Shown: positions 42,319 through 51,417 of the stretch, one piece after another
Layout of the letters: each line of letters opens with the position of its first letter
How positions within the stretch are numbered: position 1 is the stretch's first letter
Assembly: GCA_965247035.1 (NCBI GenBank)
Contig: CBDFGJ010000002.1
Coordinates: forward strand, 62,001 to 126,000
Reading direction: 5' to 3'
Length of the DNA: 64,000 nucleotides
Source of the DNA: Azophilus sp965247035
GTDB taxonomy: Bacteria > Pseudomonadota > Gammaproteobacteria > Pseudomonadales > Azotimanducaceae
Program-made: the position numbers and the translations under genes
The notes under the pieces: generated by a model
The model's database searches: none
Seen by the model: the letters and a program-made list of their open reading frames with translations, nothing else
What the model was told of the DNA's origin: nothing

Positions 42319-42730
42319 AAGGAGTCCGGTTGCGTCGATGCAGGCGCGAATGCCGGAGCAAGTAGAAGATGCTCTGTTTTCCGTTAAAGAGGATCTCGCC
42401 ATCGGCATCAACCACCCGCACCTGAAGCCTGTGCTCACCCCGGTCCACGCCCACCAAGTGAAACCTGGGGCTGGGCCGAGACGGCCCTTGCGGGACGCCG
42501 TCCAAAAGGAGTTGAGCGCGGTGGCCGGAATGCAGCACCGGGGTGATTTGCACCTCCACCGATAGTTCCCCGCCATTGGCCCGCACAGCCTCCCCGGCAC
42601 TTGGAAAGATGAGCCGGGCGCTGGTGTAGGGGCGTTCGGCGGCGGCTGATGCCGATGGCAGGGCCGCGACCAACGCAAACAGGGCAAATCGAATGGCTGC
42701 GTTCACAAGAAAGCTCCAAGACTGCATCAT
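42317..42730 (-). CDS. Small secreted Ig-like protein (DUF4124-associated type)
   Basis: About 137 residues with a signal peptide (RFALFALVAALPSASA). The mature part resembles the C-terminal domain of the DUF4124 proteins often found beside glnA and ntrBC: GGELSVEVQITPVLHSGHRAQLLLDGVPQG followed by LVGVDRGEHRLQVRVVDADGEILF. The DUF4124 part proper is missing. ATG at 42730 gives a good signal peptide; the frame continues upstream. Role unknown. Confidence 0.7.
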   Translation of the reverse strand: MMQSWSFLVNAAIRFALFALVAALPSASAAAERPYTSARLIFPSAGEAVRANGGELSVEVQITPVLHSGHRAQLLLDGVPQGPSRPSPRFHLVGVDRGEHRLQVRVVDADGEILFNGKQSIFYLLRHSRLHRRNRTP

Positions 42731-42967
42731 CCTGAAGCTTTTTTGTGGGGACGTCTGTAGGAAAAAGCTGCAATTTCGCCACCCTTTTCCCACAATCAAC
42801 AGGTCCGGGGCCGCCCACAACCACTAGCGCCAATGGGGCAGGTGGTTGCGGGCGAGAACCCAAGGCCACAGCCTGCGTTGCCAAAACCGCCCTCACCCGG
42901 GCTGCTCGCAACGGCGCCGTGCAACGATCAACTGCTCACATGACGCGCCATGCAAGCCATTTGGCCG

Positions 42968-44380
42968 CTAGGACGAGTAGTACATCTCAAACTCCACCGG
43001 GTGGGTGGTGGCGTTCAGGTAGTCCACTTCCTCTTGCTTGAGGTCTAGGTAACCGTCAATCATGGCGTCCGTAAAGACATCGCCAGATCGCAGAAAGGCC
43101 CGGTCCGCATCAAGCGCAGCAAGGGCCTCCTCCAAGGACGAAGCCACGGTGGGCACCCCTTGAAGCTGCTCGGGCGGCAGGTCGTAGAGGTCCTTGTCGA
43201 ACGAATCGCCTGGGTGAATCTCGTTCAGGATTCCATCAAGCCCAGCCATCAACATGGCAGCGAAGGTGAGGTATGGGTTGCCCGTGCTGTCCGGGAAACG
43301 CACCTCCACCCGGCAACCCTTGGGGTCACCGCCCTGAACGTAGGGAATGCGCACCGAAGCGGATCTGTTGCGGGCCGAATACGCGAGCAACACCGGCGCT
43401 TCAAAGCCCGGCACCAGCCGTTTGTAGGAATTGGTGCTGGCGTTGGCGAAGGCGTTGATGGCACGGGCGTGCTTGATGATGCCGCCGATGTAGTACAGGG
43501 CGCTTTCCGACAGCCCGGCGTAGTTCTCGCCATGAAAGACGTTGTCGCCGCCGGAGAAAATGGACTGATGCACATGCATGCCGTTGCCGTTTTCGCCGAC
43601 GATGGGCTTGGGCATGAAAGTGCCGGACTTGCCGTAGGCGTCAGCCACGTTGTGGACGCAGTACTTGTAGATCTGCACCTCGTCCGCCTTGCGCACCAAG
43701 GTGTTGAAGCGCATGCCGATTTCGTTCTGACAGGCCGTGCCCACCTCGTGGTGGTGGACTTCGATGACCAAGCCCATGGATTCCATGGCGGCGCAAATGG
43801 CGGAGCGCAAGTCCGCCGCCGAATCCACCGGCGGCACGGGGAAGTAGCCGCCCTTGACGCGGGGGCGATGGCCTAGGTTGCCGCCATCAAATTCGGTGCC
43901 CGACTCCCAAGCCGCCTCCTCGGAACTGATGGCGTAGGAGGCGCCGTTCATGTCCACGTTGAACCGCACGTCATCAAAGACGAAGAACTCGCACTCCGGC
44001 CCGAAGTAGGCGGCATCGCCAACGCCGGTGGAGGTTAGGTAGGCTTCCGCCTTCTTGGCCACGGAGCGCGGGTCGCGCTCATAGGGCTGCATGGTCATCG
44101 GTTCAACGATGTCGCAGCGGAGGTTGAGCGTCCGTTCGTCCCGGAAGGGATCCATCACTGGCGTGCCGTCGTCGGGCATGAGGATCATGTCCGATTCATT
44201 GATGGACTTCCATCCGGCAATCGAGGAGCCGTCGAACATGAAGCCGTCCTCTAGAGCGTCGGCATCCACCCGGCTGGCCGGAACAGTGGTGTGCTGCTCC
44301 TTTCCCCGCGGGTCGGTGAAACGCAAGTCCACCCACTTCACGTCGTTGTCTTTAATCATTTTCAATGTGTTGTCAGGCAT
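42968..44380 (-). CDS. glnA: Glutamine synthetase, type I
   Basis: Makes glutamine from glutamate, ammonia and ATP; dodecameric central enzyme of nitrogen assimilation. 470 residues. Seen: DGFMFDGSSIAGWKSINESD, YFGPECEFFVFDDVRF, EVHHHEVGTACQNEIGM, the ATP site KPIVGENGNGMHVHQSIF, RLVPGFEAPVLLAYSARNRSASVRIP, and DLYDLPPEQ with the tyrosine that GlnE adenylylates. GAGG lies before the ATG. A sigma-54 promoter with two NtrC-like sites precedes it at the distances known for E. coli glnAp2, so it should respond to nitrogen starvation through NtrBC. Confidence 0.97.
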   Translation of the reverse strand: MPDNTLKMIKDNDVKWVDLRFTDPRGKEQHTTVPASRVDADALEDGFMFDGSSIAGWKSINESDMILMPDDGTPVMDPFRDERTLNLRCDIVEPMTMQPYERDPRSVAKKAEAYLTSTGVGDAAYFGPECEFFVFDDVRFNVDMNGASYAISSEEAAWESGTEFDGGNLGHRPRVKGGYFPVPPVDSAADLRSAICAAMESMGLVIEVHHHEVGTACQNEIGMRFNTLVRKADEVQIYKYCVHNVADAYGKSGTFMPKPIVGENGNGMHVHQSIFSGGDNVFHGENYAGLSESALYYIGGIIKHARAINAFANASTNSYKRLVPGFEAPVLLAYSARNRSASVRIPYVQGGDPKGCRVEVRFPDSTGNPYLTFAAMLMAGLDGILNEIHPGDSFDKDLYDLPPEQLQGVPTVASSLEEALAALDADRAFLRSGDVFTDAMIDGYLDLKQEEVDYLNATTHPVEFEMYYSS

Positions 44381-44456
44381 TGTTCCCTCGAGTTTCAGTT
44401 CATTTAAGGTTTGGCTTTTGGTGTTGAATCCGGTCCGGGGATCAACTGGAAACTAA

Positions 44457-44472
44457 AGCAAAGAACATGCCA
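44457..44472 (-). promoter_or_regulatory. Sigma-54 promoter of glnA
   Basis: TGGCATG-TTCT-TTGCT on the minus strand agrees with the consensus TGGCACG-N4-TTGCW at all positions but one, with correct spacing. Transcription would start near 44446, giving a leader of about 66 bases before the glnA ATG at 44380. Confidence 0.85.
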
Positions 44473-44535
44473 AGCCAGCAATCAAGCCCGTAGGGCCTGC
44501 CCCAAGCCCAGAACCATCCCGCACGTCTGTTTGAC

Positions 44536-44582
44536 GCACCAAATGGATGCTGCCAAGAACCGAGTATGCACCAAATTGGTTT
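44536..44582. promoter_or_regulatory. Two NtrC-type binding sites upstream of glnA
   Basis: GCACC-AAATG-GATGC at 44536-44550 has one mismatch to GCACC-N5-GGTGC, and GCACC-AAATT-GGTTT at 44568-44582 has two. Their centres are 32 bp apart, about three helical turns, and lie near -97 and -129 from the expected start. E. coli glnA has its strong NtrC sites near -108 and -140, also 32 bp apart. Confidence 0.75.
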
Positions 44583-44598
44583 GTTTTGGTGCCATTAT

Positions 44599-44829
44599 TC
44601 ATCCAACCCGGACGCGGATACGGATCTCGCGGCCGCATTGCGACGTCTCCACGAACTCATGGCCATGCACAGCGCACCAGGCGGGCACATCGTGCAGGGT
44701 TCCGGGGTCCGTAGCCAATACGTCCAGCAAGGTGCCGGGGGCGAGCGTCGCTATCCGGTCCTGGGTCCTGATGACGGGTAGCGGGCACAACAGCCCTCTT
44801 GCATCCAAGATCTCCGGCGCTTCAGACAT
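44599..44829 (-). CDS. tusA: TusA-family sulfur carrier protein
   Basis: 76 residues with the family signature LDARGLLCPLPVI containing the sulfur-carrying cysteine in CPxP. TusA proteins relay sulfur for tRNA thiolation, molybdopterin or sulfur oxidation. Overlaps the preceding PP-loop gene by eight bases, which suggests the two act together, the carrier feeding sulfur to the PP-loop enzyme. It has extra cysteines (WCAVHG; TSQCGRE). Confidence 0.88.
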   Translation of the reverse strand: MSEAPEILDARGLLCPLPVIRTQDRIATLAPGTLLDVLATDPGTLHDVPAWCAVHGHEFVETSQCGREIRIRVRVG

Positions 44830-45871
44830 GCCAAGCCGCCGGAATTTCCATCGGCGCCAAGGGGGCGACGCTCATTTCGTGGCAACGGCCGCCAACTTCC
44901 TCCGCCACCACGGTCACTCGCTCGGCGTCCCGCCCTTGGCTGTAGCGCGCCACCACGCGGGCGGCCAAGCGAATGTCGGCCGGCCCCGGGTCGCCGTCCA
45001 CCAAGCACAGCGGCCCGGCGTGACTGGTGGACCGCAGCAGCGTAAAGCGCTTGCGATATCCCTCCAAGTAGTGGTTCTCCCCCTCCTCCCGGCTGACGAT
45101 GAGTTTGAAATTGGGCGCCGGGCGCAGGTGGCGACCCACTTTCAGCAGCACAATGTCGTCCAGCTCATAGGTCCGCGCACCGCGGGCTCTCCAAAGATCG
45201 ACCAGTTTGCGGCTGTAGTGGGCATGGGTGAGAAAGCAGCAGCCGCCGGCCGGTTGCGACCATTCAGTGAAGCCAAAGCGCTGGGCCAACTCAATTTGCG
45301 GCTTGCGGCTGCGGCCATTAAAGCCGTAGAGGGCACCTCGGTCCACCCAGCCTTCGCGCTCAGGCAGGGTCGGCGGCAAGTTGCGAGCGCACAGGGGGCG
45401 CAGCAAGCGATCCTCGGCGCCGGATTCACGCGCAATCACCGGCATGGTGTCCTTCCGCTGGCTCTTGGGGCGCTGCCCAATAACCTCCCCGGTGAGAATG
45501 AAGTCAAACCCCTTGTCCTGCATAGCCCCCCAAGCAAGAGCCTTTCCCACCATGAAGACCTTGCAGTCCAGACAGGGATTCAAATGCTGACCGTACCCGT
45601 GCTTGGGATTCAGCAACACCTGCTTGTACTCCTCCACCACGTCCACCATGTGCAGCTTGATGCCGAGCTGCTGCGCCACCCAAAGGGCGTTGTTGCGTTT
45701 TGGCGCAGACTTGTTGCGCTTGCGCAACGCATGGGTGTGGCCTTCAACACAGAAGCCGGTGAAGAAATTGACGCCCTCCACATGCACACCTTGCTCCATA
45801 ACCACCTTGGCGGCGAGCATGGAGTCAAGGCCGCCGGAGATGAGCGCGATGGCTTTGATTTCCCTAGACAT
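44822..45871 (-). CDS. MnmA-like PP-loop ATPase
   Basis: 349 residues. The PP-loop SGGLDSMLAAKVV at the start binds ATP. Conserved cysteines occur in HLNPCLDCKVFM and GGCCFLTHAHYS, and FILTGEVIGQRP and the C-terminal half resemble tRNA-thiolation enzymes rather than amidotransferases. The likely reaction is adenylation of a base or carbonyl followed by sulfur transfer from TusA encoded just downstream. It is not canonical MnmA: length and motifs differ. ATG at 45871 (MSREIKAIAL) is used. Confidence 0.82.
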   Translation of the reverse strand: MSREIKAIALISGGLDSMLAAKVVMEQGVHVEGVNFFTGFCVEGHTHALRKRNKSAPKRNNALWVAQQLGIKLHMVDVVEEYKQVLLNPKHGYGQHLNPCLDCKVFMVGKALAWGAMQDKGFDFILTGEVIGQRPKSQRKDTMPVIARESGAEDRLLRPLCARNLPPTLPEREGWVDRGALYGFNGRSRKPQIELAQRFGFTEWSQPAGGCCFLTHAHYSRKLVDLWRARGARTYELDDIVLLKVGRHLRPAPNFKLIVSREEGENHYLEGYRKRFTLLRSTSHAGPLCLVDGDPGPADIRLAARVVARYSQGRDAERVTVVAEEVGGRCHEMSVAPLAPMEIPAAWHV

Positions 45872-45975
45872 GGCCTGAACAACCGTCGGCATGGGTATTA
45901 GCCGTTTGCGTATTCAAACCACCATTTCCCACCGGTTCGCAAAGATAGTCTTCACCTCGACCGGATTCAAGTGTC

Positions 45976-46058
45976 TGTACGGGCTCAGGACATTTCGGAA
46001 TTTTTTCGATCAGGTAAGAAAGATTATCTTGCGCGGAAATTCGGCCGGAGTCAACAAG
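45976..46058. mobile_element. Solo IS481-like end, copy 2
   Basis: 83 bp matching 42066-42148, in the same orientation, with a changed stretch in the middle (gtaagaaagattatc). It lies between the PP-loop gene and the end of protease 1. The following ctgtacgggcgcgg resembles its own first bases. Confidence 0.7.
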
Positions 46059-46091
46059 CTGTACGGGCGCGGACGTCCCAATTTCGCTCGA

Positions 46092-49000
46092 CTACTCAAT
46101 CAACCCCCATCGCCGATCCCGAGTGGCGCCAACCGGCCCCGAGGTCTCAATGAGGTTGCCGTTCAACCTGTACAGCCACCAGCTCCCGGCCTCCAAGTTG
46201 CGCAGCAGCAGGTCCGCCCGGCCGTCGCCATCGAAGTCCTCAGCCGCAACCGGCCGCCAGTTCCGGTCGCGGTTCGCGCTCAGGCGACCGCCGCCGACCA
46301 CGCGGCCGCCATCCATCAGGTACGTCCACCAAGCGCCATCGGCGTGGCGCAGGATCATGTCCGCCGCGCCGTTGCCGTCCAGGTCCGCGAAGGCGACCGG
46401 ACGCCAGCCGAAGTCCCTAGTGGCGCGCACCGGCCCCGAGGTCTCAATGGCGTTGCCGTTCAACGTGTACAGCCACCAGTTCCCGGCCTCCAGGTTGCGC
46501 AGCAGCAGGTCGGCGCGGCCGTCGCCGTTGAAGTCCTCGAACGCCTGCGGCACCCAGGCCAAATCCCGGTTCGCCAACAGCGCCGACCCAATGGCCTCGT
46601 CGCCGTCCAGCGCGTACAGCAGCCATCGGCCGCTGCGCTTGTGGCGCAGCACCGCATCCGTGCGCCCGTCGCCGTTGAAATCGCGGAAGGCGAGCGCGCG
46701 GTACTCCTGGTCCCGCGCCATTTTCAGCTCGCCGCTCTCAATGACGCCGATGCCGGACAGGCCGTAGCGCCACCACCGGCCGGAGCCGGCGTGGCGCAGG
46801 ATGACATCGGCCGCGCCGTCGCCGTTGGTGTCCGTGAAGGCCTCCGGCCGCCAAGCGCGATCGCCCGTCATGGCCACCCGGCCCTGGGCCGCAACGGCGT
46901 TGCCGTCCATCAGGTACAGCCACCAAGCGCCCGTGTCCAGGTTGCGGATCAATAGGTCCGCTTTGCCGTCGCCGTCGAAGTCGGCCAAGGACTGCGGCAC
47001 CCAGCGAATGTTCGACACCGCCGGCACCGGGCCCGAACTGACGATGCGCCCGCCGTCCAGACCGTACAGCCACCAAGCGCCGCCCTTGTTGCGCAGCAGG
47101 ATGTCCGGGGCGCCGCCGCCGTCGAAGTCGGCCATGGCGGAGCGGGGAAGACGCGGCTGATGGCCGTCCGTGTCCGGCATCACCTCAAGATGCAGCCGAT
47201 AGGCGCCGGTCCCGCCCCCGTAGCTTTCGACCCGCACGTAGTAGTCGCCCGGGGCGACCGCCACCTTAATCCTGAAATTGGATTGGTCGCCTGCATCGTC
47301 ATTTGCGGCCAGCCGAGCGCCAGCGCTGTCCTCAAGCACGCCAACGGTGTCCAGCCCGCCTGTGGTGTAGGCCGTGACGGCGGCGCCTGGGCCAGCGGGA
47401 ACGGTGAACCGAAAGGAGTCGATGTCGCTTCCGGGCGCGATGTCGCCGGCGGCGTCGGCACCTCCGCTCCCCGCGTCCAAGATGGTCGCACCGCCCCTGG
47501 TGTCGCCGTGGCCGTCCGGATAGCTGACCTCAAGATGCAGCCGATAGGCGTCGGTCCCGCCCCCGTAGCTTTCGACCCGCACGTAGTAGTCGCCCGGGGG
47601 GAGCGTCGCCTCCATCCTGAAATTGAGTCCGTCGCCTCCATCGTCATTTGCGGCCAGCCGAGCGCCAGCGCTGTCCTCAAGCACGCCAACGGTGTCCAGC
47701 CCACCTGTGGCGTAGGCCGTGACGACGGCGCCTGGACCATCCGGAATGGTGAACCGAAAGTAGTCGATGTCGTCTCCGGGCGCGATGTCGCCGGCGGCTT
47801 CGACGCCGCCGCTCCCCGCGTCCAGGATGGTCGCACCGCCCCTGGTGCCGCCGTGGCGGTCTGGGCCGGGAACTCCCGGCGGAGTGTCGCCGTGGCCGTC
47901 CGAATAGCTGAACTCAAGATGCAGCCGATAGGCGCCAATCCCGCCCCCGTAGCTTTCGACCCGCACGTAGTAGTCGCCCGGGGGCACCGCCGCCGCCATC
48001 CTGAAATTGAATTCGTCGCCTCCATCGTCATCTTCGGCCAGCCGAGCCCCAGCGCCGCCCTCAAGCCGGCCAACGGTGTCCAGGCCGCCTGTGGTGTAGG
48101 CCGTGACGACGGCGCCTGGACCATCCGGAATGGTGAACCGGAAGTAGTCGACGTCGTCTCCGGGCGCGATGCCACCGATGGCGCCAGCGCCTCCGCTCCC
48201 CGCGTCCAGGATGATGGTCATGATGGTCGCACCGCCCCTGGTGCCGCCGTGGTGGTCCAGATAGCTGAACTCAAGGTGCAGCCGATAAGCGCCAGTCCCG
48301 TCCCCGCGGCTTTCAACCCGCACATGGTAGTCGCCCGGGGGGAGCACCGCCTCCATCCTGAAATTGGATCCGTCGCCTGCATCGTCATTTTCGGACAGCC
48401 GGTCGCCTGCGCTGTCCTCAAGCCGGCCAACGGTGTCCAGGCCGCCTGTGGTGTAGACCGTGACGGCGGTGTCCGGGCCGCCAGCGGGAATGGTGAACCG
48501 AAAGTAGTCGATGTCGTCTCCGGGCCCGATGTCGCCGGAGACGCCTCCGCTCCCCGCGTTCAGGATGGACGCACTGCCCCTGGTGCCGCCGTGGCCGTCT
48601 GGGCCGGGAACTCCCGGCGGAGTGTCGCCGTTGCCGCCTAGGAAACGCCTGATGTGAGGAAAGACCAAGGAAAAAGGAGCGAGAATATTGATAGCGCCAT
48701 AGTCGCCGCCCCCCAGACTTTCGCATACGCCACCTACCCCGCCCTGTAGGCCGCCCGTGCGTGCTTGGATACGGTCATTGACAAGGACCGAGCCGCTCAC
48801 CCCTCCTGCGGTCAAGCCGGTTTCCAAGTTGACCCTCAGCATGTTTTTCAGTGTGGTGTAGTTGTTGCCAACCGAGGCGATGCGCCCGCTGGCGTAGCTT
48901 TGCGGTCTTGCTGCGGAATGACCAATATGATGCAGCCGCTCCCCCACCGATGGAGGGGCGGGGTCCCAGCCAAGAAAGGCCCGACGCCCTGGCAGAACCG

Positions 49001-50177
49001 CTGGATTGCGTTCCGAACCCAGGATCAGCAGGGTCCAATCCTGTTGCATTCTTGTCGCCAACAATTCCGAACCCTGTGTTGTTGGCGACTGCCGACGTGC
49101 GATATCCCCTCCGCAGGACGGCGCCCGATAGTCCCAGTAGGCGACAACGGTTGCGGCGACGTTTTCTGAGCCGACGCAGTGGTTTGCGGTCAGCAGGTAG
49201 GGCTTGGATGTCGCCGCGTCCCGGTCGTTCAGCAGGTGCCCCGTGCAGGCGGAAGAGCGACCGTTGTCTTTCGTATAGGTGATGTATGCCGTGGCGGCGG
49301 AAAAAAGGTCCTTGCCCCTGTCGGTGATGCCTGGCGTTGGGCAGCTGACGTCAACGGCGCAGCTGTCCACTGCGGCCTTCGGGACCACAACGCCCGCTCC
49401 ATCGGCTTTCAGCGCACCGGACTGTGCAGGCCCCGGCGCGGGCGTCCGACCCCACGGCCCCTCCGCATACAGATACGACATCCCCGGCAGTTCAATGCGT
49501 GCGTCGCCAAACCCAGCTTCGAGAATGTCCGGATGGTTCAGCTCGATGTGCAGCGTCTCTCCGGCGATGATCGGCGACCAGTGAACGGACAGGCCCCTGC
49601 CCAGGAGCTCCGACGCCTTGGCGTGGTCCAGCGATGCTGCGGGGTAGGCCGTCGCCGGGTCGGCGTCCACGAACTTGACCGTCAGGCCCTTGGGAAAGCC
49701 CTCGAGGCTCAGGGCAATGCGCAGGGCGCGGGCCTGCTCCAGGGTGTAGGCGATCACCGCGGCGTAGTGCCCCGATGGGTGTTGCCGCCAGTTCAGGTCG
49801 ATGAGGTTGATGAAGCGCTCGGAACCGGCCAATTCAACGCCGCCGCCCACTTGGTTCGGCTTGTTGGCCTGCGGCATGTCCACCCGGTCATAAGGAAGGC
49901 GCTGGCGGATGACGAAGGCATCGTCCTGCATGGCGCGGGCGATCCATGGGTTTTCGGTTTGCAGGGCCCTTTTGGCCGAAAAGGGGCTTGCCCCAGGCCC
50001 ATGGTATTGCTCGGACGGCGCCGATTCAGCGTGCGATGCGCCGCAAACCGCAAGCGGGATCAGGGCCGCCAAGCTCTTCAGCAACAAGCGGGCGCTTTTG
50101 AGGGCCCGCCCGCCCCGGTTCGTGGAACCCTCCTTGAGGCTCAAAAACTCACTTGGGGGATTGAGTATCAATGGCAT
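46092..50177 (-). CDS. Secreted trypsin-like protease with PPC and FG-GAP repeats, 1
   Basis: About 1361 residues. Signal peptide region LLLKSLAALIPLAVCGASHA; N-terminal domain of unknown function; chymotrypsin-fold protease with His in TANHC (about residue 333), Asp in QQDWTLLIL (380) and Ser in GGVSGSVLV (461) instead of the usual GDSGGP; four bacterial pre-peptidase (PPC) modules of about 100 residues (each with GDDIDYFRFT and GAYRLHLEFS); and seven FG-GAP/VCBS units with calcium motifs such as DFNGDGRADLLLRNL and a WWLY signature. Probably exported through the outer membrane and active on host or environmental proteins; not tested. ATG 50177 has AGGAG. The place where copy 2 has GTG with AGGAGG reads ACG here. 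Confidence 0.85.
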   Translation of the reverse strand: MPLILNPPSEFLSLKEGSTNRGGRALKSARLLLKSLAALIPLAVCGASHAESAPSEQYHGPGASPFSAKRALQTENPWIARAMQDDAFVIRQRLPYDRVDMPQANKPNQVGGGVELAGSERFINLIDLNWRQHPSGHYAAVIAYTLEQARALRIALSLEGFPKGLTVKFVDADPATAYPAASLDHAKASELLGRGLSVHWSPIIAGETLHIELNHPDILEAGFGDARIELPGMSYLYAEGPWGRTPAPGPAQSGALKADGAGVVVPKAAVDSCAVDVSCPTPGITDRGKDLFSAATAYITYTKDNGRSSACTGHLLNDRDAATSKPYLLTANHCVGSENVAATVVAYWDYRAPSCGGDIARRQSPTTQGSELLATRMQQDWTLLILGSERNPAVLPGRRAFLGWDPAPPSVGERLHHIGHSAARPQSYASGRIASVGNNYTTLKNMLRVNLETGLTAGGVSGSVLVNDRIQARTGGLQGGVGGVCESLGGGDYGAINILAPFSLVFPHIRRFLGGNGDTPPGVPGPDGHGGTRGSASILNAGSGGVSGDIGPGDDIDYFRFTIPAGGPDTAVTVYTTGGLDTVGRLEDSAGDRLSENDDAGDGSNFRMEAVLPPGDYHVRVESRGDGTGAYRLHLEFSYLDHHGGTRGGATIMTIILDAGSGGAGAIGGIAPGDDVDYFRFTIPDGPGAVVTAYTTGGLDTVGRLEGGAGARLAEDDDGGDEFNFRMAAAVPPGDYYVRVESYGGGIGAYRLHLEFSYSDGHGDTPPGVPGPDRHGGTRGGATILDAGSGGVEAAGDIAPGDDIDYFRFTIPDGPGAVVTAYATGGLDTVGVLEDSAGARLAANDDGGDGLNFRMEATLPPGDYYVRVESYGGGTDAYRLHLEVSYPDGHGDTRGGATILDAGSGGADAAGDIAPGSDIDSFRFTVPAGPGAAVTAYTTGGLDTVGVLEDSAGARLAANDDAGDQSNFRIKVAVAPGDYYVRVESYGGGTGAYRLHLEVMPDTDGHQPRLPRSAMADFDGGGAPDILLRNKGGAWWLYGLDGGRIVSSGPVPAVSNIRWVPQSLADFDGDGKADLLIRNLDTGAWWLYLMDGNAVAAQGRVAMTGDRAWRPEAFTDTNGDGAADVILRHAGSGRWWRYGLSGIGVIESGELKMARDQEYRALAFRDFNGDGRTDAVLRHKRSGRWLLYALDGDEAIGSALLANRDLAWVPQAFEDFNGDGRADLLLRNLEAGNWWLYTLNGNAIETSGPVRATRDFGWRPVAFADLDGNGAADMILRHADGAWWTYLMDGGRVVGGGRLSANRDRNWRPVAAEDFDGDGRADLLLRNLEAGSWWLYRLNGNLIETSGPVGATRDRRWGLIE

Positions 50178-50248
50178 CCTTTGACTCCTGGCTCCCCTCA
50201 AGGTTGACTTGCTCAGCATAGTGGAACAGCGACTTCGCGTTAGTCAAG

Positions 50249-51380
50249 TGAATGGGCTCAGGATATTGCGGAATTTTTTCGTTCAGGCAGCCAGAGAGCT
50301 TGTCCGTGAATTCGGCCGGTGTCAACAAGCCGAGGGCATGGTGGGGCCGGACGTTGTGGTGGTCGAGGAGAGACTCCTCCAGAGCTCGGTTCACTTCGCC
50401 GGAGGTCGTTCCGGTGGACGGACCGGAACTCGACGCGCAGGGTGTGGTTGCCGCGTTCGATGCTGCCGTTGATGTCGGGACGCCGGGGAGGGAGGACATG
50501 GAGGGGGATGCCGGCGTCACGGCGGGCGGTTTCGCATTCCTGCATGAACTCGGAGCCGCCATCGACCTGCACCGAGCTCACGGGCAGGCGCTGCAGGACC
50601 TCGTGGGGGAAGTCAGTGGCGGTGGCGCTGGAGCGGACCTTGACGTGGATGCCCTTGGTTCGGGTTCTTGGCGTGGAACTGCTTGAAGACTCTGCCGTGA
50701 CATGCACGGTCATTATGGTCGAACTGGACGAGTTCGCCGGGCTGCCGAGCTTTGATGCCCGGCGCGAGGCGCTGCGCGTGGCGGCGGGAGAAGTCGCGGC
50801 GGCGCTTGCTCCGTGCGCACGCCCCTCGCAGTGGCTGGCGGGTGCTGCGCGGCCGGTGCGCACGCCATCGGCGAGGATCCGCCCGACGGACGCGGCGCTC
50901 AGTGTGAAGCTGGGGTCGCGGCGGAGGATGGCGTGGATGGTCGCACGCCCGGCCCAAGGTCGGCGGCGGTGGTGGCGCTCGGCTTCGACCAGGCGGCGGT
51001 CCCGTTTGGTCCACTGCCGGGGCCGGACTCCGCGCGGGCTGGTGCTGCGCGGCGCGGGTGGGCCCTGCGCCAGTCGTAGTAGGTGCTCTTGGCTAGGCCT
51101 GCGGCGCGGAGGGCGTCGCCGCGGCGCATGCCACCGGCGACCATCCGGTCGATCAGTTCAAGGGCGCACAGGCGCTCGCGAGCGGGTTCGGAGGAATCGG
51201 CCAGGTCCACCGGCAGGTGCTTGCAGGAGGGAGGGCGTGCAACAGCCTCACGTTCAGGCTCCTTGGTTTTGTGACAAGACAAGTATGCCTGAACCGGTGG
51301 CGGGGCGTCCGCTCCGCCGCCGGGCTGCGGACTCCGGTCGCCGGCGCCGAAATTCCGGAATGTGTCTGAGCCCATACACA
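50249..51380 (-). mobile_element. Decayed IS481-like element
   Basis: About 1.13 kb with similar ends (TGAATGGGCTCAGG at 50249 and, inverted, tgagcccatacaca ending at 51380). The transposase is broken by several frameshifts: helix-turn-helix ELIDRMVAGGMRRGDALRAAG near 51150; GELVQFDHND with the first Asp near 50740; VQVDGGSEF with the second; and SIERGNHTLRVEFR with the Glu; then LLDHHNVRPHHALGLLTPAEF. It separates the two protease genes. Confidence 0.8.
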
Positions 51381-51417
51381 AGCGGAACGGGCGTGGCGAC
51401 GTCCCAAATCGGCTCGA

